From Luzula sylvatica (Eukaryota; Streptophyta; Magnoliopsida; Poales; Juncaceae): a stretch of DNA of 64,000 nucleotides. The notes under the pieces were generated by a model. The model did not search any database, was not told the DNA's origin, and saw nothing but the letters and a program-made list of their open reading frames with translations. Of this stretch, positions 1 to 11,438 are shown in pieces. The stretch's first letter is position 1. Each line of letters begins with the position of its first letter. Location: NCBI GenBank assembly GCA_946800325.1, contig OX326961.1, positions 52,860,793-52,924,792 on the forward strand, in the 5' to 3' direction. Both the position numbers and the translations under genes were made by a program.

Positions 1-267
1 CCTCAATTGTGGTAAACTTTTTCTTTTTTTTGAGTTTCCATTAATCCGGTGTTGAATTGAATATTCACTAGTTGACTTGATTTCGGAGACACAAGTATGT
101 TCCTTTTTTTGCGTGTCAATCTGCCATTAAGAAATAAAATGAAACTGCATTTGAAATTATAGTAAACAAATTAATATCTTGATATAAAATATTAATTTAT
201 AAAGTATACATACCCCTTCCAAAGTATTGCAGGCAAGCAAACAAAGAAAATGAAAATATGAAACGGC

Positions 268-416
268 CAATATGGCAATATCCAATGGGCTTATGGTCCA
301 GTGATTGATGTGAGACACAAAAAATTCATATGTTGTGAGAGATTGTGAGTTCGAATTTCATTGACATCAATGAATAGAATACCACCGAGTCTTCTTTATT
401 TACTTTTTTTTTTTTT
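268..416 (+). mobile_element. tRNA-related SINE, diverged copy
   Basis: The segment has a tRNA-like A-box region (ATGGTCCAGTGATTGATG) and a B-box-like GAGTTCGAATTTC about 50 bp further on. It ends in a T-rich tail. It is flanked by the 9 bp direct repeat TGAAACGGC (259-267 and 417-425). The internal sequence clearly matches the better preserved copy at 9775-9917, including a shared TTGACATCAATG block. Both promoter boxes have decayed, so this is probably an old inactive copy. Confidence 0.65.
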
Positions 417-705
417 TGAAACGGCAAATAAACAAAGAGGAAAAAATAACACATGCAATGCATTGGTTTGGGCCAAAAATATGAGACCCACTTTTTTTTT
501 AAACGTTGTATTTGAGCCAAGTTAGTAAAAAGTCACAAAAAAACTGGTAAAAAATGATCCAAGTCGGCCAAGTCGAGTATGCTGACTTTTGCAAATGACA
601 TGATGTTAACTTGTCGTAGGACCACCGACTTGATATTAATCTCTGATAATATGCGTTATAAACCGAATTTTACAACACGGAGAATATTTAAGCATATAGA
701 TATAA

Positions 706-926
706 GGGAAAATATACTCGGCCCCCAAAACTCACTCAAACACCTTTGATGCGTCAATCGATGATGTTTAAATAAATTGATTAGATCCCTAATCAATGGT
801 TAAATTGATTGATTCAATTAAGGAGTTCAATCAATCCATTTAAGAATCTAATAAATCCATTAAAATACCCTCGATTGACGCATCAAGAGCGTTTGAGTGA
901 GTTTTGGGGGCCAATTATATAACCCC
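706..926. mobile_element. MULE-type MITE with about 55 bp TIRs and 9 bp TSD
   Basis: Long terminal inverted repeats are visible. The left end starts GGGAAAATATACTCGG, and the right end read in reverse starts GGGGTTATATAATTGG. Both continue into CCCCCAAAACTCACTC and then GATGCGTCAATCGA. The 9 bp repeat TAGATATAA flanks the element at 697-705 and 927-935. A 9 bp duplication with long TIRs is typical of Mutator-like elements. There is no coding capacity. The element at 12333-12541 belongs to the same family. Confidence 0.85.
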
Positions 927-1380
927 TAGATATAATTAAGTATTTCAATTTATGAACTACCATATTTGGTTAGATATATGTGATATGATACAATTTGATT
1001 TATAAGTATATGCGTGCGTGACATATAGAGCGAGGCTGGAAAATTTCGAAGTACTATAGCATGGTTTTAAGGCCAAAAATTTCAAAATCCTAATAAACAT
1101 GTAGAATATATTGATATGGTTTATTATTCTTTATCAATATAAATTTACCGCAATATTCATGTTGGATTTACTTTCGGCCTCGGAGATTAACTAGTTTAGC
1201 ACAACTTGAATGAATCTAGTTCGGTGCTATGTACTAAAAAAAAAAAAAAACATTACCTTTCACCGAGTCAAAATGCTCTATAAATTTTATGAAAAAAAAA
1301 AAGAATGCTCTATAAATGATGATTCGTTATTCTAGTTACATTACTAGCGGTTAGGACGGTTTATTAGAACTCCCGAAGTG

Positions 1381-1388
1381 TATAAATA
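1381..1388 (+). promoter_or_regulatory. TATA box of the first expansin gene
   Basis: TATAAATA lies 97 bp upstream of the expansin start codon at 1478, a normal spacing for a plant TATA box with a 5' UTR of about 60-70 nt. The second expansin has an identical octamer 81 bp before its ATG. Confidence 0.65.
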
Positions 1389-1477
1389 GGTATCTAGCTA
1401 GGACACTTCAATGCATATCACAGAGCATAGTAAACAATTAAGCTTTTGCTGAAATAACTTTTACAAGAGAGACGAAT

Positions 1478-2379
1478 ATGAGAATAAGTATATCATTATA
1501 TCTGAGCTTACTAATATTTGTTCATGGGAGAGTATCAATGGCTCAATGGACCTCCGCTACTGCCACCTTTTATGGCGGTTCTGACGCCTCGGACACTATG
1601 GGTTTGTATTATTCATTCTTTCTCGAAGATATGCATATTTACGTTATAAGAAACATTTATCTGTCATCCGGATATATATAGGTGGAGCATGTGGATATGA
1701 CAACTTGTATAGCGATGGTTATGGCGTGCAAACAACGGCACTGAGCACAGCATTGTTCAATGACGGCGCTATGTGTGGTTCGTGTTATCAGATCACATGC
1801 GATCAGAGCAAGTCAAAATGGTGCAAGTCCGGAGAACCTATAACTGTCACAGCTACCAACTATTGTCCTCCAAATGATGATCTGCCCAGCGACAATGGCG
1901 GGTGGTGCAACCCGCCCAGGCAACATTTTGATATGTCACAACCTGCTTGGGAAGTCATTGGGGTCTACCGCGCCGGAATCATTCCCGTACTTTATAAAAG
2001 GTGGAGTTATTCATATAAATAAATATCAAAATCTTTTCATGGTTACGGACTATTTATATGTTAATCTTACAGGGTGCCGTGTCAGAGATCTGGCGGAATA
2101 AGATTTGCAGTGAGTGGGAATGATTACTTTGAACTAGTCGCGATAAGTAATGTTGGTGGCACTGGTGTTATCCAAGCTGTGTGGATTAAGGGTTCCAAGA
2201 CGGACTGGATGCCGATGTCAAGGAACTGGGGAATGAACTGGCAAAGCGATGCCTATCTTAATGGCCAGAGTCTCTCTTTCCGTGTTCAGACAGACGACTC
2301 GAAAACAGTGACTGTTTATGACGTCGCACCTTCCAATTGGTCATTCGGCAACACCTATACCACATCACTTAATTTTTAG
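1478..2379 (+). CDS. EXPA: Alpha-expansin, EXPA12-like, copy 1
   Basis: Three exons, 1478-1601, 1682-2000 and 2073-2379, join in frame to 249 codons. Both introns are GT-AG. The protein has an N-terminal signal peptide of about 21 residues ending near SMAQW. A six-barrel domain follows with [26 protein letters not shown] and the HFDMSQPAW segment carrying the conserved HFD aspartate. The C-terminal CBM63-type domain contains [29 protein letters not shown] and PSNWSFG. Expansins are secreted and loosen cell walls at acid pH without hydrolysis. The HFDMSQPAW block is characteristic of the EXPA12 lineage rather than the common EXPA1-like groups. All domain cysteines appear to be present. The paralogue at 10521 has the same exon phases and exons 2 and 3 of identical length. 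Confidence 0.93.
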
Positions 2380-3278
2380 CTATTATCAATAATTATTTTT
2401 GGTTGTCATATCATAACTATTTCCTGTGGATCGAGCATTAGTTTGGTCTTCAGGGATGCATTTGAGAATGCAATGTGTGCATTTTCTTTAGCATTTTTAT
2501 GAGGTCTTTTTGTGTGTTTTTATTTTCTATTAAGCATGATATTGTCAATTAAGGATGTGGCTTAAGATTGCTCTTCGGTAGCCCTATCCTTGTATTATGA
2601 CATGATTAAATGAAATCAATATCAAATAAATCATCTTAATTAAGTAACTTTTTTTACTATATCTTCGATATTATCCATGCAAAACTCAACATGAGCAGTG
2701 AAATCGTTTTTATCAAATCTTAATACATATAATAATGACTGAGATATAATACAATTTTACTAAAAAACATAACACGATTTGTATTATTGTTGTTCACAAT
2801 AATTCACACAATATCAAACATAAATTCATTAAAACACACGACATGTGTACTCACTATACACAACTAATTATACGGTATTAAGAAATGTTTTATTCATTCG
2901 AAATGAAATTAAAATTATACACGATATCATATTTAATATTTAAAATAATTAAAAATAGTATCGATATTTAATAAAGCAAAAACAAAAATTAAAAATTATT
3001 TAACATCATATGAAAAGGTGAACTATTATAGTTTTAAAAGTTTTGAAAATATTCGATACATGTTTATAACTTTAATAACTTTCAAAACGTGAACTATTTT
3101 TTTCATTTATGTTAAAGTTTTGAAAATTTTAATTTTTTTTTGAATTAGAACTTATAGTTGCATGATATATATTAAGCAAATAAATTACATAGAATTACAT
3201 TGCTTAGAAAAAAAAAAAAAATAAATAAAATGAAATAGAAAATAAAATTGGGCTCAATGCAACTTGCACATGGCCCAA
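2380..3278. other. 3' flank of expansin copy 1, AT-rich, no gene seen
   Basis: The first 250 bp probably include the 3' UTR and polyadenylation region. The rest is very AT-rich with stops in all frames. I see no TIR, tRNA-like or coding signal. Confidence 0.5.
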
Positions 3279-3910
3279 TTAAACAACCCTAAGAAGAAAA
3301 AAAAAGAAACCCTTGCTAGGGTTTGTCGCCAACAATGGCGACCGCCGCCTTCTTCCTCTTGGTTTTGCGTACTCGTCGGCCGCCGCCGCTAGCTTACCCT
3401 TGTACACCATCGTTATCGATTGCTTCTTGGATTGCGGTGGATCTCGATCCGTCACCACGGATGTGGCCTCGAGATTAGATATGAAGTTCGGATATTGCCA
3501 TGGCCGATACGAGCTCTTCGTTTTCGTTGCCATGACATTAACCACTCTTTTGTTGTTGTTGCCGTAGTCAATAAACGACCTTCTTGTCGTCGTTGCCGTG
3601 GCCTAAACGATCTTCATCGTTTTGTCCTTGTTTGGTCTCCGTGAGGAGCACTACCTTAGACATGATAGCCTCGTCTTGGCCTTAACATTTTTAGTGGAGG
3701 TGAGTGATGAAGCTCAAGAGTGGAGCTCCAAAGGTGGAACTCAAAAATGGAGCTTCATGGTTGTGAGGAGGGTTAGGGTTTGGTTTGGATGGGGTTGAGT
3801 AAAGGTTGAGTAGAGAGGGGGGGGGGAGCGGCGGCGGCTAGGGTTTGCCCCACCTCCCCAAAGCTTTCTCTCTTTCGCTCTTTCCAAGAAGAGAGAGAAG
3901 GGGAGCTTTG
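3279..3910. other. GC-richer island, unassigned
   Basis: Base composition rises sharply here (GCCGCCGCC-type runs, CGTCGTTGCCG) in an otherwise AT-rich stretch. Overlapping short open frames on both strands give low-complexity arginine- or alanine-rich products with no recognisable domain. AAACCCTAG-like motifs lie at the left edge. This may be the leader of a non-autonomous retroelement or a decayed gene fragment. I cannot support a coding call. Confidence 0.3.
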
Positions 3911-4136
3911 AAAAAAATAATACTTAAAACTCAATGATATAAATACTAAATTTACATTTTTAAGTACAATCTCGAGCACAAAGCGTTCTCTTTCGATTCT
4001 ATATCTTATTGATATAATTCAAATTATTACATACCACGATTCCTCTCTTTGTGATATAAAGAATTGAACTAGGAGGATTTTATAGTTTCGCTAGTTTCCA
4101 TGATTCTAGCAGGTTTTTACACTGTATTTTTTACAT

Positions 4137-4562
4137 AACATCTTCATAAATTCAAATTAGAAAATAATTATGTGTGAATGTTAAAACAAAGAGAAAAATT
4201 CAAGGGAACACATTTGACGAATTTTCGAAATTATAGTTCTACAAATACTATTAATAAAACCTACACACAAAATATAATACAATGTCTCATCTTTAAAAAA
4301 TTATATATTTATTAGCCGGAAGAGAAAAAGAACACCTGTGAGAAAGATTAAATATGAACATCTTAATAAATTCAAATTAGGAAAAAAAAATTATGTATGA
4401 AAGTCAAAACAATGAGAAAAATCCAAGCATATATATTTTATGAATTTTTGAAATTATAGTTCTAAAATCACTATTAATATAACCTACGCAAAAAATAATA
4501 CAATGTCTCATACTAACAAAATATATATATTTATTAGATGGAAGAGAAAAAAAAACACATGT
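4137..4562. repeat. Tandem direct duplication of about 220 bp
   Basis: Two diverged copies lie side by side (4137-4357 and 4358-4562). Both begin AACATCTT-ATAAATTCAAATTAG, share GAAATTATAGTTCTA and ATAATACAATGTCTCAT, and end near GGAAGAGAAAA. No coding potential. Confidence 0.7.
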
Positions 4563-4895
4563 CCGCAATAATAAATATTAACAAGTATAAAATAATAAAC
4601 ATATATAACTTGTGGGTGTAAAAAAAAATTCACAAAACTTTTCATATTTTTCATCATGTGGACAATACATTCGATGTGTAGTGTTCCATTTAATTCGTAT
4701 GATTTAGATTTAAAATATAAAAAAACCATATGGCTAAATAACTTTTCCATTATAGTATTGAATGAAAATCTCCAAAGAAAGAAAGACAAATAATTGTGTG
4801 GCAACTACCAGATAGTTGTCTGGTTGGTGGCTTGAAAATCGTAGCTTGGTGCTTTAAGGTCTCGACTCGATCAATCGAAGAGGTTGGGCGATAAA

Positions 4896-5644
4896 TGTTG
4901 AATCGTTTGATAATATTCAAAATAATACACGAACTACTAATGTTTTCATTAAATGTGATTAATAATAACACAATATATAAACACATCTTGAAGCACAACA
5001 ACAGTTGAAGATCACACAAAAAGAGTCACATTAGAAACTACATAAGATCGAAGATAGAAAGATCGAAGAACCAAATCCGTAGAATCACCGAGAAACACCA
5101 CGAAGATTACGATACAAAACTCAATCGGGAACGCTTACAAGACTTGAAGATCAATCCCGAAAAACACCAAAAAAGACGTGAATATATTCTTGGAGACGAC
5201 TTGAAGACTTGATGACCCAGACGAGTCCGACCACTCATTGGTATACCCTAATCATACACAAGAAGTGATGGATCAAATCTCAAAACATTCCAAAAAAATC
5301 AAATTCTGAAAAACTCCCTCGATAGTGCAAAAATACACTATCCTTCCAGACGCAAGGATGAACCGTCTGAACGATTAATTATGCAGCCCTAATACATTCC
5401 GGAAGCCTCATCGAAGCGTTCTGACGCAATATACTATTTTTTCGAATATTGATCGGACGGTCCATCCAAGCGTCCGGACGGTTAGTTCATTTATGCATCC
5501 CACATCACAGCTTTGCGGGACAAGCTTGGGGGCGCTCCTTCCTTCCTTGGAGGCACAATTTCTAGAAAATTTAGATGATTTTAAATTCAAAATCCCGAGG
5601 CTCCTACCTTCTTGGGGCCTTTATTTTAGGCATAATTGGCGGGA

Positions 5645-5684
<40 letters not shown>

Positions 5685-6236
5685 CGCCCCAATAAATAGG
5701 GGAGCACCCCTCATTCATTTCTACACCTTTAATAGCCAAATTCTTGAGAGAAACCCTAGCAAACTTGGTTATGAGTATAATTTGAGAACTGCATTGTTAG
5801 GCTAGATTCAAATCTTCAATATTATTTCAGAGTAGTCTTAATCTAGAGAGCGTTATGGGGAGTTCGTGTGCTTGCTTGGATAGTTGTTATATCAGTTGTT
5901 CTGTAGAGCTAGTTTGTTGCGTAAAGGATCTACGTCCGTGTTAGTCCTTATTATAATAGGAACTATTATAAGAGGTTCGTCGTGCTCTTTCGTGATGACA
6001 AGACTATGCCCCAGAGACGTAGGCATCGTTCTGGCCGAAATCCATTATCATATCATGTGTCGTCTCTATCTTTACTTTATTTCAATTATGCGGCTTTATT
6101 TTTCTATTTATTTTCTTTTGAGAAACTTGAGATTTTCTCGTACTACCACTGAATTTGCGTGCGAATCTAAACCGCCGCATCTATAGTTGCTTCAGTCATT
6201 AATAAGTCACATATCCATTCGTGACTAGGATTATTG
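4896..6236 (+). mobile_element. Degenerate Ty1-copia-like LTR region (solo-LTR-like)
   Basis: The span starts with TGTTGAAT and includes a GTCCGGACGG-type segment. It then has a TAAATAGGGG promoter-like stretch followed by CTTGAGAGAAACCCTAG. Next come GAGACGTAGGCATCG and GGCCGAAA, which resemble the conserved R/U5 motif of plant copia LTRs. About 250 bp further on, CCTATTCACCACCCTCTAG resembles copia leader sequence. No gag or pol coding region is present. Both boundaries are estimates, and I did not find a clear primer-binding site. Confidence 0.45.
5647..5683 (+). repeat. Uninterrupted poly(C) tract of 37 nt
   Basis: Thirty-seven consecutive cytosines are followed by GCGCCCC, immediately upstream of the tandem 1.25 kb repeat. 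The complementary strand is a G-quadruplex-capable poly(G). The length may be inexact in any assembly. Confidence 0.9.
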
Positions 6237-6950
6237 TGCACCAAATGCGTATATTTACTTTCCCGTAATCGTACTTTTACTTTCTTATTTTCTTTATATC
6301 TTTTGTTGACTTGATCTTTATTTACTTATTTATTTATTCATGCATTATTCGTAATTATTTATTTACAAGTATTTTGTTAATTAGCACAAAATTTATTCTA
6401 AAAGTACCAAGATTAAAAGGGACCATATAGTTACATAATATTTAATTAAGTCTAGAAATTTCACATACAAGCCTATTCACCACCCTCTAGACCATCTCAG
6501 GAAAACACATATTTCGTAATTCGTATTTCTTCATTCTTCTTTCGTAATTCGTAAATTATAATTCATAATCGTATCTTATTCATATTCGTGTTGTATTCGT
6601 ATTCGTATTTCGTCTTCGTATTGGTATTTCATAATTGAATATGTACTCGTATCTCATATTTTATTTGGACTTAAATAGTAGGACGGTGGGTTCGCCTCAG
6701 TAAATCATGATTTTTATAAATTTTAGAGCAAGAACCGTTTGAATTGTTCAAGAGCTGGCGTTTTTGAGCAATTCGAACGATTCTTGCTCTAAAATTTGTT
6801 TATTCTTTTATACATCATCCGCAAAATCAGAAAAATAAGCCAAGTTGTCGTCGTAAAATTTATCGAGTACGAAAGTTCGTATCAAACAAATCTAAAATTG
6901 TCATGTGTATCGTGTATATACAAAGCACGTCATCTGTTCGAACCATTTAG
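5699..6950. repeat. Tandem 1.25 kb direct duplication, unit 1
   Basis: The unit begins GGGGAGCACCCCTCATTC and is repeated almost exactly from 6950 onward (period about 1251 bp). It contains the LTR-like sequence, a hexanucleotide-rich tract (ATTCGT variants, about 6510-6660) and the hairpin at 6718-6797. Short open frames inside both units are duplicated with it and differ by scattered substitutions; they do not resemble known proteins. Confidence 0.93.
6718..6797. repeat. Hairpin-forming inverted repeat, unit 1 copy
   Basis: Arms of about 32 bp (AAATTTTAGAGCAAGAA and reverse complement, continuing into CGTTTGAATTG) surround a loop of about 16 nt containing GCTGGCG. Three mismatches are all C/T transitions. 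The same 80 bp structure recurs at 7972-8051. Confidence 0.85.
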
Positions 6951-8204
6951 GGGAGCACCCCTCATTCATTTCTACACCTTTAATAGCTAAATTCTTGAGA
7001 GAAACCCTAGCAAACTTGGTTATGAGTATAATTTGAGAACTGCATTGTTAGGCTAGATTCAAATCTTCAATATTATTTCAGAGTAGTACTCTTAATCTAG
7101 AGAGCGTTATGGGGAGTTCGTGTGGTTGCTTGGATAGTTGTTATATCCGTTGTTATGTAGAGCTAGTTTGTTGTGTAAAGGATCTACGTCCGTGTTAGTC
7201 CTTATTATAATAGGAACTATTATAAGAGGTTCGTCGTGCTCTTTCGTGATGACAAGACTATGCCCCAGAGACGTAGGCATCGTTCTGGCCGAAATCCATT
7301 ATCATATCATGTGTCATCTCTATCTTTACTTTATTTCAATTATCCGGCTTTATTTTTCTATTTATTTTCTTTTGAGAAACTTGAGATTTTCTCGTACTAC
7401 CACTGTATTTGCGTGCGAATCTAAACCGCCGCATCTATAGTTGCTTCAGTCATTAATAAGTCACATATCCATTCGTGACTAGGATTATTGTGCACCAAAT
7501 GCGTATATTTACTTTCCCGTAATCGTACTTTTACTTTCTTCTTTTCTTTATATCTTTTGTTGACTTGATCTTTATTTACTTATTTATTTAATCATGCATT
7601 ATTCGTAATTATTTATTTACAAGTATTTTGTTAATTAGCACAAAATTTATTCTAAAAGTACCAAGATTAAAAGGGACCATATAGTTACATAATATTTAAT
7701 TAAGTCTAGAAATTTCACATACAAGCATATTCACCACCCTCTAGACCATCTCGGGAAAACACATATTTCGTAATTCGTATTTCTTCATTCTTCTTTCGTA
7801 ATTCGTAAATTATAATTCATAATCGTATCTTATTCATATTCGTGTTGTATTCGTATTCGTATTTCGTCTTCGTATTGGTATTTCATAATTGAATATGTAC
7901 TCGTATCTCATATTTTATTTGGACTCAAATAGTAGGACGGTGGGTTCGCCTCAGTAAATCATGATTTTTATAAATTTTAGAGCAAGAACCGTTTGAATTG
8001 TTCAAGAGCTGGCGTTTTTGAGCAATTCGAACGATTCTTGCTCTAAAATTTGTTTATTCTTTTATACATCATCCGTAAAATCAGAAAAATAAACCAAGTT
8101 GTCGTCGTAAAATTTATCGAGTACGAAAGTTCGTATCAAACAAATCTGAAATTGTCATGTGTATCGTGTATATACAAAGCACGTCATCTGTTCGAACCAT
8201 TTAG
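6951..8204. repeat. Tandem 1.25 kb direct duplication, unit 2
   Basis: A near-identical second unit, about 3 bp longer (GAGTAGTACTC against GAGTAGTC). It ends with the same CATCTGTTCGAACCATTTAG as unit 1 and then runs directly into the AT microsatellite. Divergence from unit 1 is only a handful of substitutions, so the duplication is recent. Confidence 0.93.
7972..8051. repeat. Hairpin-forming inverted repeat, unit 2 copy
   Basis: Same 80 bp inverted repeat as at 6718-6797, carried by the second tandem unit. Confidence 0.85.
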
Positions 8205-8208
8205 AATC

Positions 8209-8325
<117 letters not shown>

Positions 8326-8459
8326 TTAATCGAATTGGAATGTTTGTTTCTTACAAAATTATGTAGTCTTGTCAAATTTATTTAACACATAATTTGGCAA
8401 ACATATGTCCGTTGTATTGTTTGAGTTGCTACCAATTGGTCATTTAATTAATTACAAAC

Positions 8460-8750
8460 AATTATTTGTTTCCTGTTGGTATTTCTTATTTGTATATGTA
8501 TTTCGTATTTGTATTACGTACTTGTATTTTGTAATGGCATTTGAATTCGTATTTCTTCTATGCATTTGTATTTGTATTTTAATTTGTATTCCGTAGTTCT
8601 TGGTATTTGTATTTGTATTTATTTCTCGTTTTCGTTTGTATTATTCGTATTTCGTATTTGTATAGGTATTTCATATTTGTATATGTATTTTTTATTCATA
8701 CTTCGTTTCTATATTATTCGCATTCGTATTTGACATCCATATTGCCTACA
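8460..8750. repeat. Degenerate hexanucleotide array (ATTCGT / ATTTGT)
   Basis: The stretch is built from variants of GTATTT and GTATTC. The same kind of array occurs inside each 1.25 kb tandem unit (about 6510-6660 and 7765-7915). No coding signal. Confidence 0.7.
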
Positions 8751-8890
8751 TTATAGCATTAGAATATTATTTTGAAGAAATTAAAAATGAGACTCAAATA
8801 ACCACAGGTCTACAATATTATACGAAACAAATTCTTTCTAGAAAATATTTAATGATTGTTTTAGTATATTCAAGAACAAAATTATAATTC

Positions 8891-8918
8891 CCGCAGCATA
8901 GCGCGGCTATTATCCTAG
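8891..8918 (+). mobile_element. Helitron-like 3' terminus
   Basis: CCGC and GCGG bracket a short loop (CCGCAGCATAGCGCGG). After a 9 nt spacer comes CTAG followed by T. A GC-rich hairpin just before CTRR, with insertion before T, is the hallmark of Helitron 3' ends. Related termini occur at 13896-13925 and 51722-51751. The 5' end of the element was not located. Confidence 0.6.
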
Positions 8919-9563
8919 TTTTCAATCAATTTGAGAACCTTGATACCAAACTCGAGGATTTGAATATTTAATGATTGTTGTAGTATACTGCAATTAATCC
9001 ACGGTGAGTTGCACCTTACATGCACATGCATGGTGGATGCCCCAATTCTTAACCAACGATTCGAATCATTCATTTCTTTATATGTACTAATTGGTTTGTA
9101 ATAAATCTTTGTTTCACACGCTATATATTAATTTCTAGTTATTGATAATCTATGCCATATAATGAGTGTGTACACAATTAAGGGTTTTCTTCTCATGATT
9201 AACGGGAATATAAGCATGTTCTAACTAACATTTGGGAATTGTTTTGTTTGACTTTTATTTCCGTATCTTACTGAACTAATTGACACTCTAACATGAAAAT
9301 GATATTTCCTTGAGAACATGTTTTAAATATTTGAATGGTTGTGCTAAATTTTGTGCTCTTCATTTTGATATGGAATACGGATCGGGTACAAGTTTGTACC
9401 GGCTCGAAAGTAATTAAAGATTAAGATTGGGGTTTGATATGGGGTTCCCCAAATACACTCTAATATTTTTGATGTGAAATTAAAAAACAATTTAATTAAT
9501 CTTATTAGCATTTTAATTAATGTATAATTAGTATGTAAATTGAAATCATATATATATATATTT

Positions 9564-9690
9564 TTTATAATAAACGGAGAAAGCTAGTATTTCCTTCATC
9601 AATAGATGTCCGTAAGAATTGAATTCACGACCTTTCACAATATATGAATTTTGTGTATCTCAACCAACTAGGTTATATACATATTGACTA
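9564..9690 (-). mobile_element. tRNA-related SINE, minus-strand copy
   Basis: Read in reverse, ATAACCTAGTTGGTTGAG (A-box-like) is followed by GTGAATTCAATTC (decayed B box), a CATCTATTGATGAAGG block and a TTTATTATAAAAAA tail. It belongs to the same family as 268-416 and 9775-9917. Confidence 0.6.
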
Positions 9691-9774
9691 ATTAGATTGA
9701 CATTTAATTAACATGAACGAAATTGACTTTCAATTCGAATTGAGAGCTAAATCAATTATCTATGAATTTCAGGT

Positions 9775-9917
9775 GTGTCAATGGACTCATAGCCTAGTTG
9801 GTTGAGTGTGAGGCACAAAAAATCATGTGTTGTGAGAGGTTGTGGGTTCAATCCCCATTGACATCAATGGATGGGGGACATATGAGCCTTCTCCATTTAT
9901 TATCAAAAAAAAAAAAA
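9775..9917 (+). mobile_element. tRNA-related SINE, best preserved copy
   Basis: The A box (TAGCCTAGTTGGTTGAGTG) and B box (GGGTTCAATCCCC) are spaced as in a tRNA gene. They are followed by CATTGACATCAATGGATG and a poly(A) tail. A short direct repeat TTCAGGT flanks it at 9768-9774 and 9918-9924. RNA polymerase III transcription is plausible from the boxes. It is not a functional tRNA: there is no acceptor stem. Confidence 0.75.
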
Positions 9918-10069
9918 TTCAGGTCAACAATGTTAGTGTATTTGAGTAGCATATATAACTTCTCGTGAATATGAGACTAAAATAATGTGTCCCGCATGAC
10001 TGTTAATTAATTTCTATTTGTGTGTTGTGTTTCTAAAAAAAATTGAAGAGAATTATAAACCACGAATCG

Positions 10070-10185
10070 TGATCATTATGTGTTTCTACCTTTATATTTG
10101 ACGTCGTCGGAAATTGAGCTCATAACCACACAAATATGTGATTTTATTATGTTAAACATTCAACTAACTAGATATGGAGTCATTG
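10070..10185 (-). mobile_element. Diverged SINE remnant
   Basis: Read in reverse, TATCTAGTTAGTTGAATG and GAGCTCAATTTCC lie at roughly the A-box to B-box spacing of the other SINE copies here. Ends are indistinct. Confidence 0.4.
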
Positions 10186-10439
10186 ACATTTTACAATCTT
10201 ATTTCTGGGAATTTCTTTACAAACTCAAGAGACCCTATTCGCAACGTAGAGTTAATTAATAATTAGTTTAAGTTCGTACATAATTTGATCAGATTTTTGG
10301 TGCTTGGTGCAAAAATATAGCAAGTATTAGTGTAGTTAATGATTTGTATTTTGTACAAAAAAAAGGTAAACGTACTTTGTGCCATTTATAATTTTACAGA
10401 TAAGGACGTGGTTCAGTTAGTTAGGGTTCCAAATAAGCC

Positions 10440-10447
10440 TATAAATA
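10440..10447 (+). promoter_or_regulatory. TATA box of the second expansin gene
   Basis: TATAAATA lies 81 bp upstream of the ATG at 10521 and matches the TATA box of the paralogue at 1381. Confidence 0.65.
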
Positions 10448-10520
10448 TGGTAGTAGAAGTTCTATTATCATATATCAATTTAAGAGTCAACCACACAAAG
10501 AACAAGACAGAGAAAGAGAG

Positions 10521-11438
10521 ATGGAGAAGGCATTAAGATTAGCTATGTTTATAAGCTTGTTAGCATTTGCTCAATGGAGAGTATCATTGGCATGGATCCC
10601 ATCCACGGCAACATTCTATGGCGGTGCCGATGCTTCCGAAACTATGGGCAAGTATATGAAAATTCGAGTCTGATATAATCGTGTGGTTCGAGTTATTTAC
10701 TGACTTAACAATAACAATGTAGGTGGAGCATGTGGATACGGCAATTTGTACAGCGCTGGATATGGCGTGATGACAACAGCTCTCAGCACGGCACTTTTCA
10801 ACAATGGCGGTTCATGCGGAGCATGTTATCAAATTAAGTGCGATCCTAGCAAGTCTTCTTTGTGCAAGCTCGGCACTTCAGTCACAGTAACTGCAACCAA
10901 CCTTTGCCCTCCAAATTATGCTTATACCATTAAAAACGGTGGTTGGTGCAATCCGCCTAACCAACATTTCGATATGGCGCAACCTGCTTGGGAAATCATT
11001 GGTGTGTACCGTGCAGGGATAATTCCAGTCTTTTATCAAAGGTACATAATCATTATCATTATCTAATTATATTTTATGCAGAACGAGAAAATTTGTTAGA
11101 TAAACTATAATGAATAATTCATAATCTCCAGGGTACCATGTAAGAGGTCTGGAGGGATTAGATTTGTCATCAATGGGAACCCATACTTTGAGCTAGTTAC
11201 CATTAGCAATGTAGGTGGAAGTGGCATTATTGTTGCTGTTTGGATTAAGGGTTCCAAGACAGACTGGTTGCCGATGTCGAGGAATTGGGGAATGAACTGG
11301 CAATGCGGAGGTTATCTCAATGGTCAGATCTTGTCTTTCCGCATTCAATTAGATAATGGAAAGATATTGATCTTCTATAACATCGCACCGACCAATTGGT
11401 GGTTCGGTAGCACATACTCAGCATTGCTCAACTTCTAG
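10521..11438 (+). CDS. EXPA: Alpha-expansin, EXPA12-like, copy 2 (GC-AG first intron)
   Basis: Exons 10521-10647, 10723-11041 and 11132-11438 join to 250 codons. Exons 2 and 3 have exactly the lengths of those in the copy at 1478. The first intron begins GCAAGT rather than GT. Using the GT four bases downstream would destroy the frame, so a GC-AG intron is the only reading that keeps the conserved [13 protein letters not shown]. The protein has a signal peptide of about 24 residues (start [10 protein letters not shown]). [15 protein letters not shown], the HFDMAQPAW block with the conserved HFD, and [11 protein letters not shown] follow. The C-terminal domain ends [14 protein letters not shown]. 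One unusual residue is an extra cysteine in [10 protein letters not shown], where expansins normally have NWQSNAYLNG. Secretion and wall loosening are inferred from the family. Confidence 0.92.

Noticed and set aside
3279..3644. Overlapping 74-88 codon frames on both strands in the GC-richer island
   Set aside because: Frames on opposite strands overlap, products are low-complexity, and no start or splice context favours any of them.
5884..7440. Two near-identical 100-codon frames (5884-6186 and 7138-7440)
   Set aside because: They exist twice only because the 1.25 kb unit is duplicated. They lie in LTR-like sequence and resemble no known protein.
9775..9917. Possible tRNA gene (good A and B boxes)
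   Set aside because: No acceptor stem or anticodon arm can be formed, and a poly(A) tail with flanking repeat shows a SINE.
10648..10655. GT donor at 10652 for the second expansin
   Set aside because: It shifts the frame in exon 2 and breaks the conserved TMGGACGYG segment; the GC donor at 10648 preserves it.
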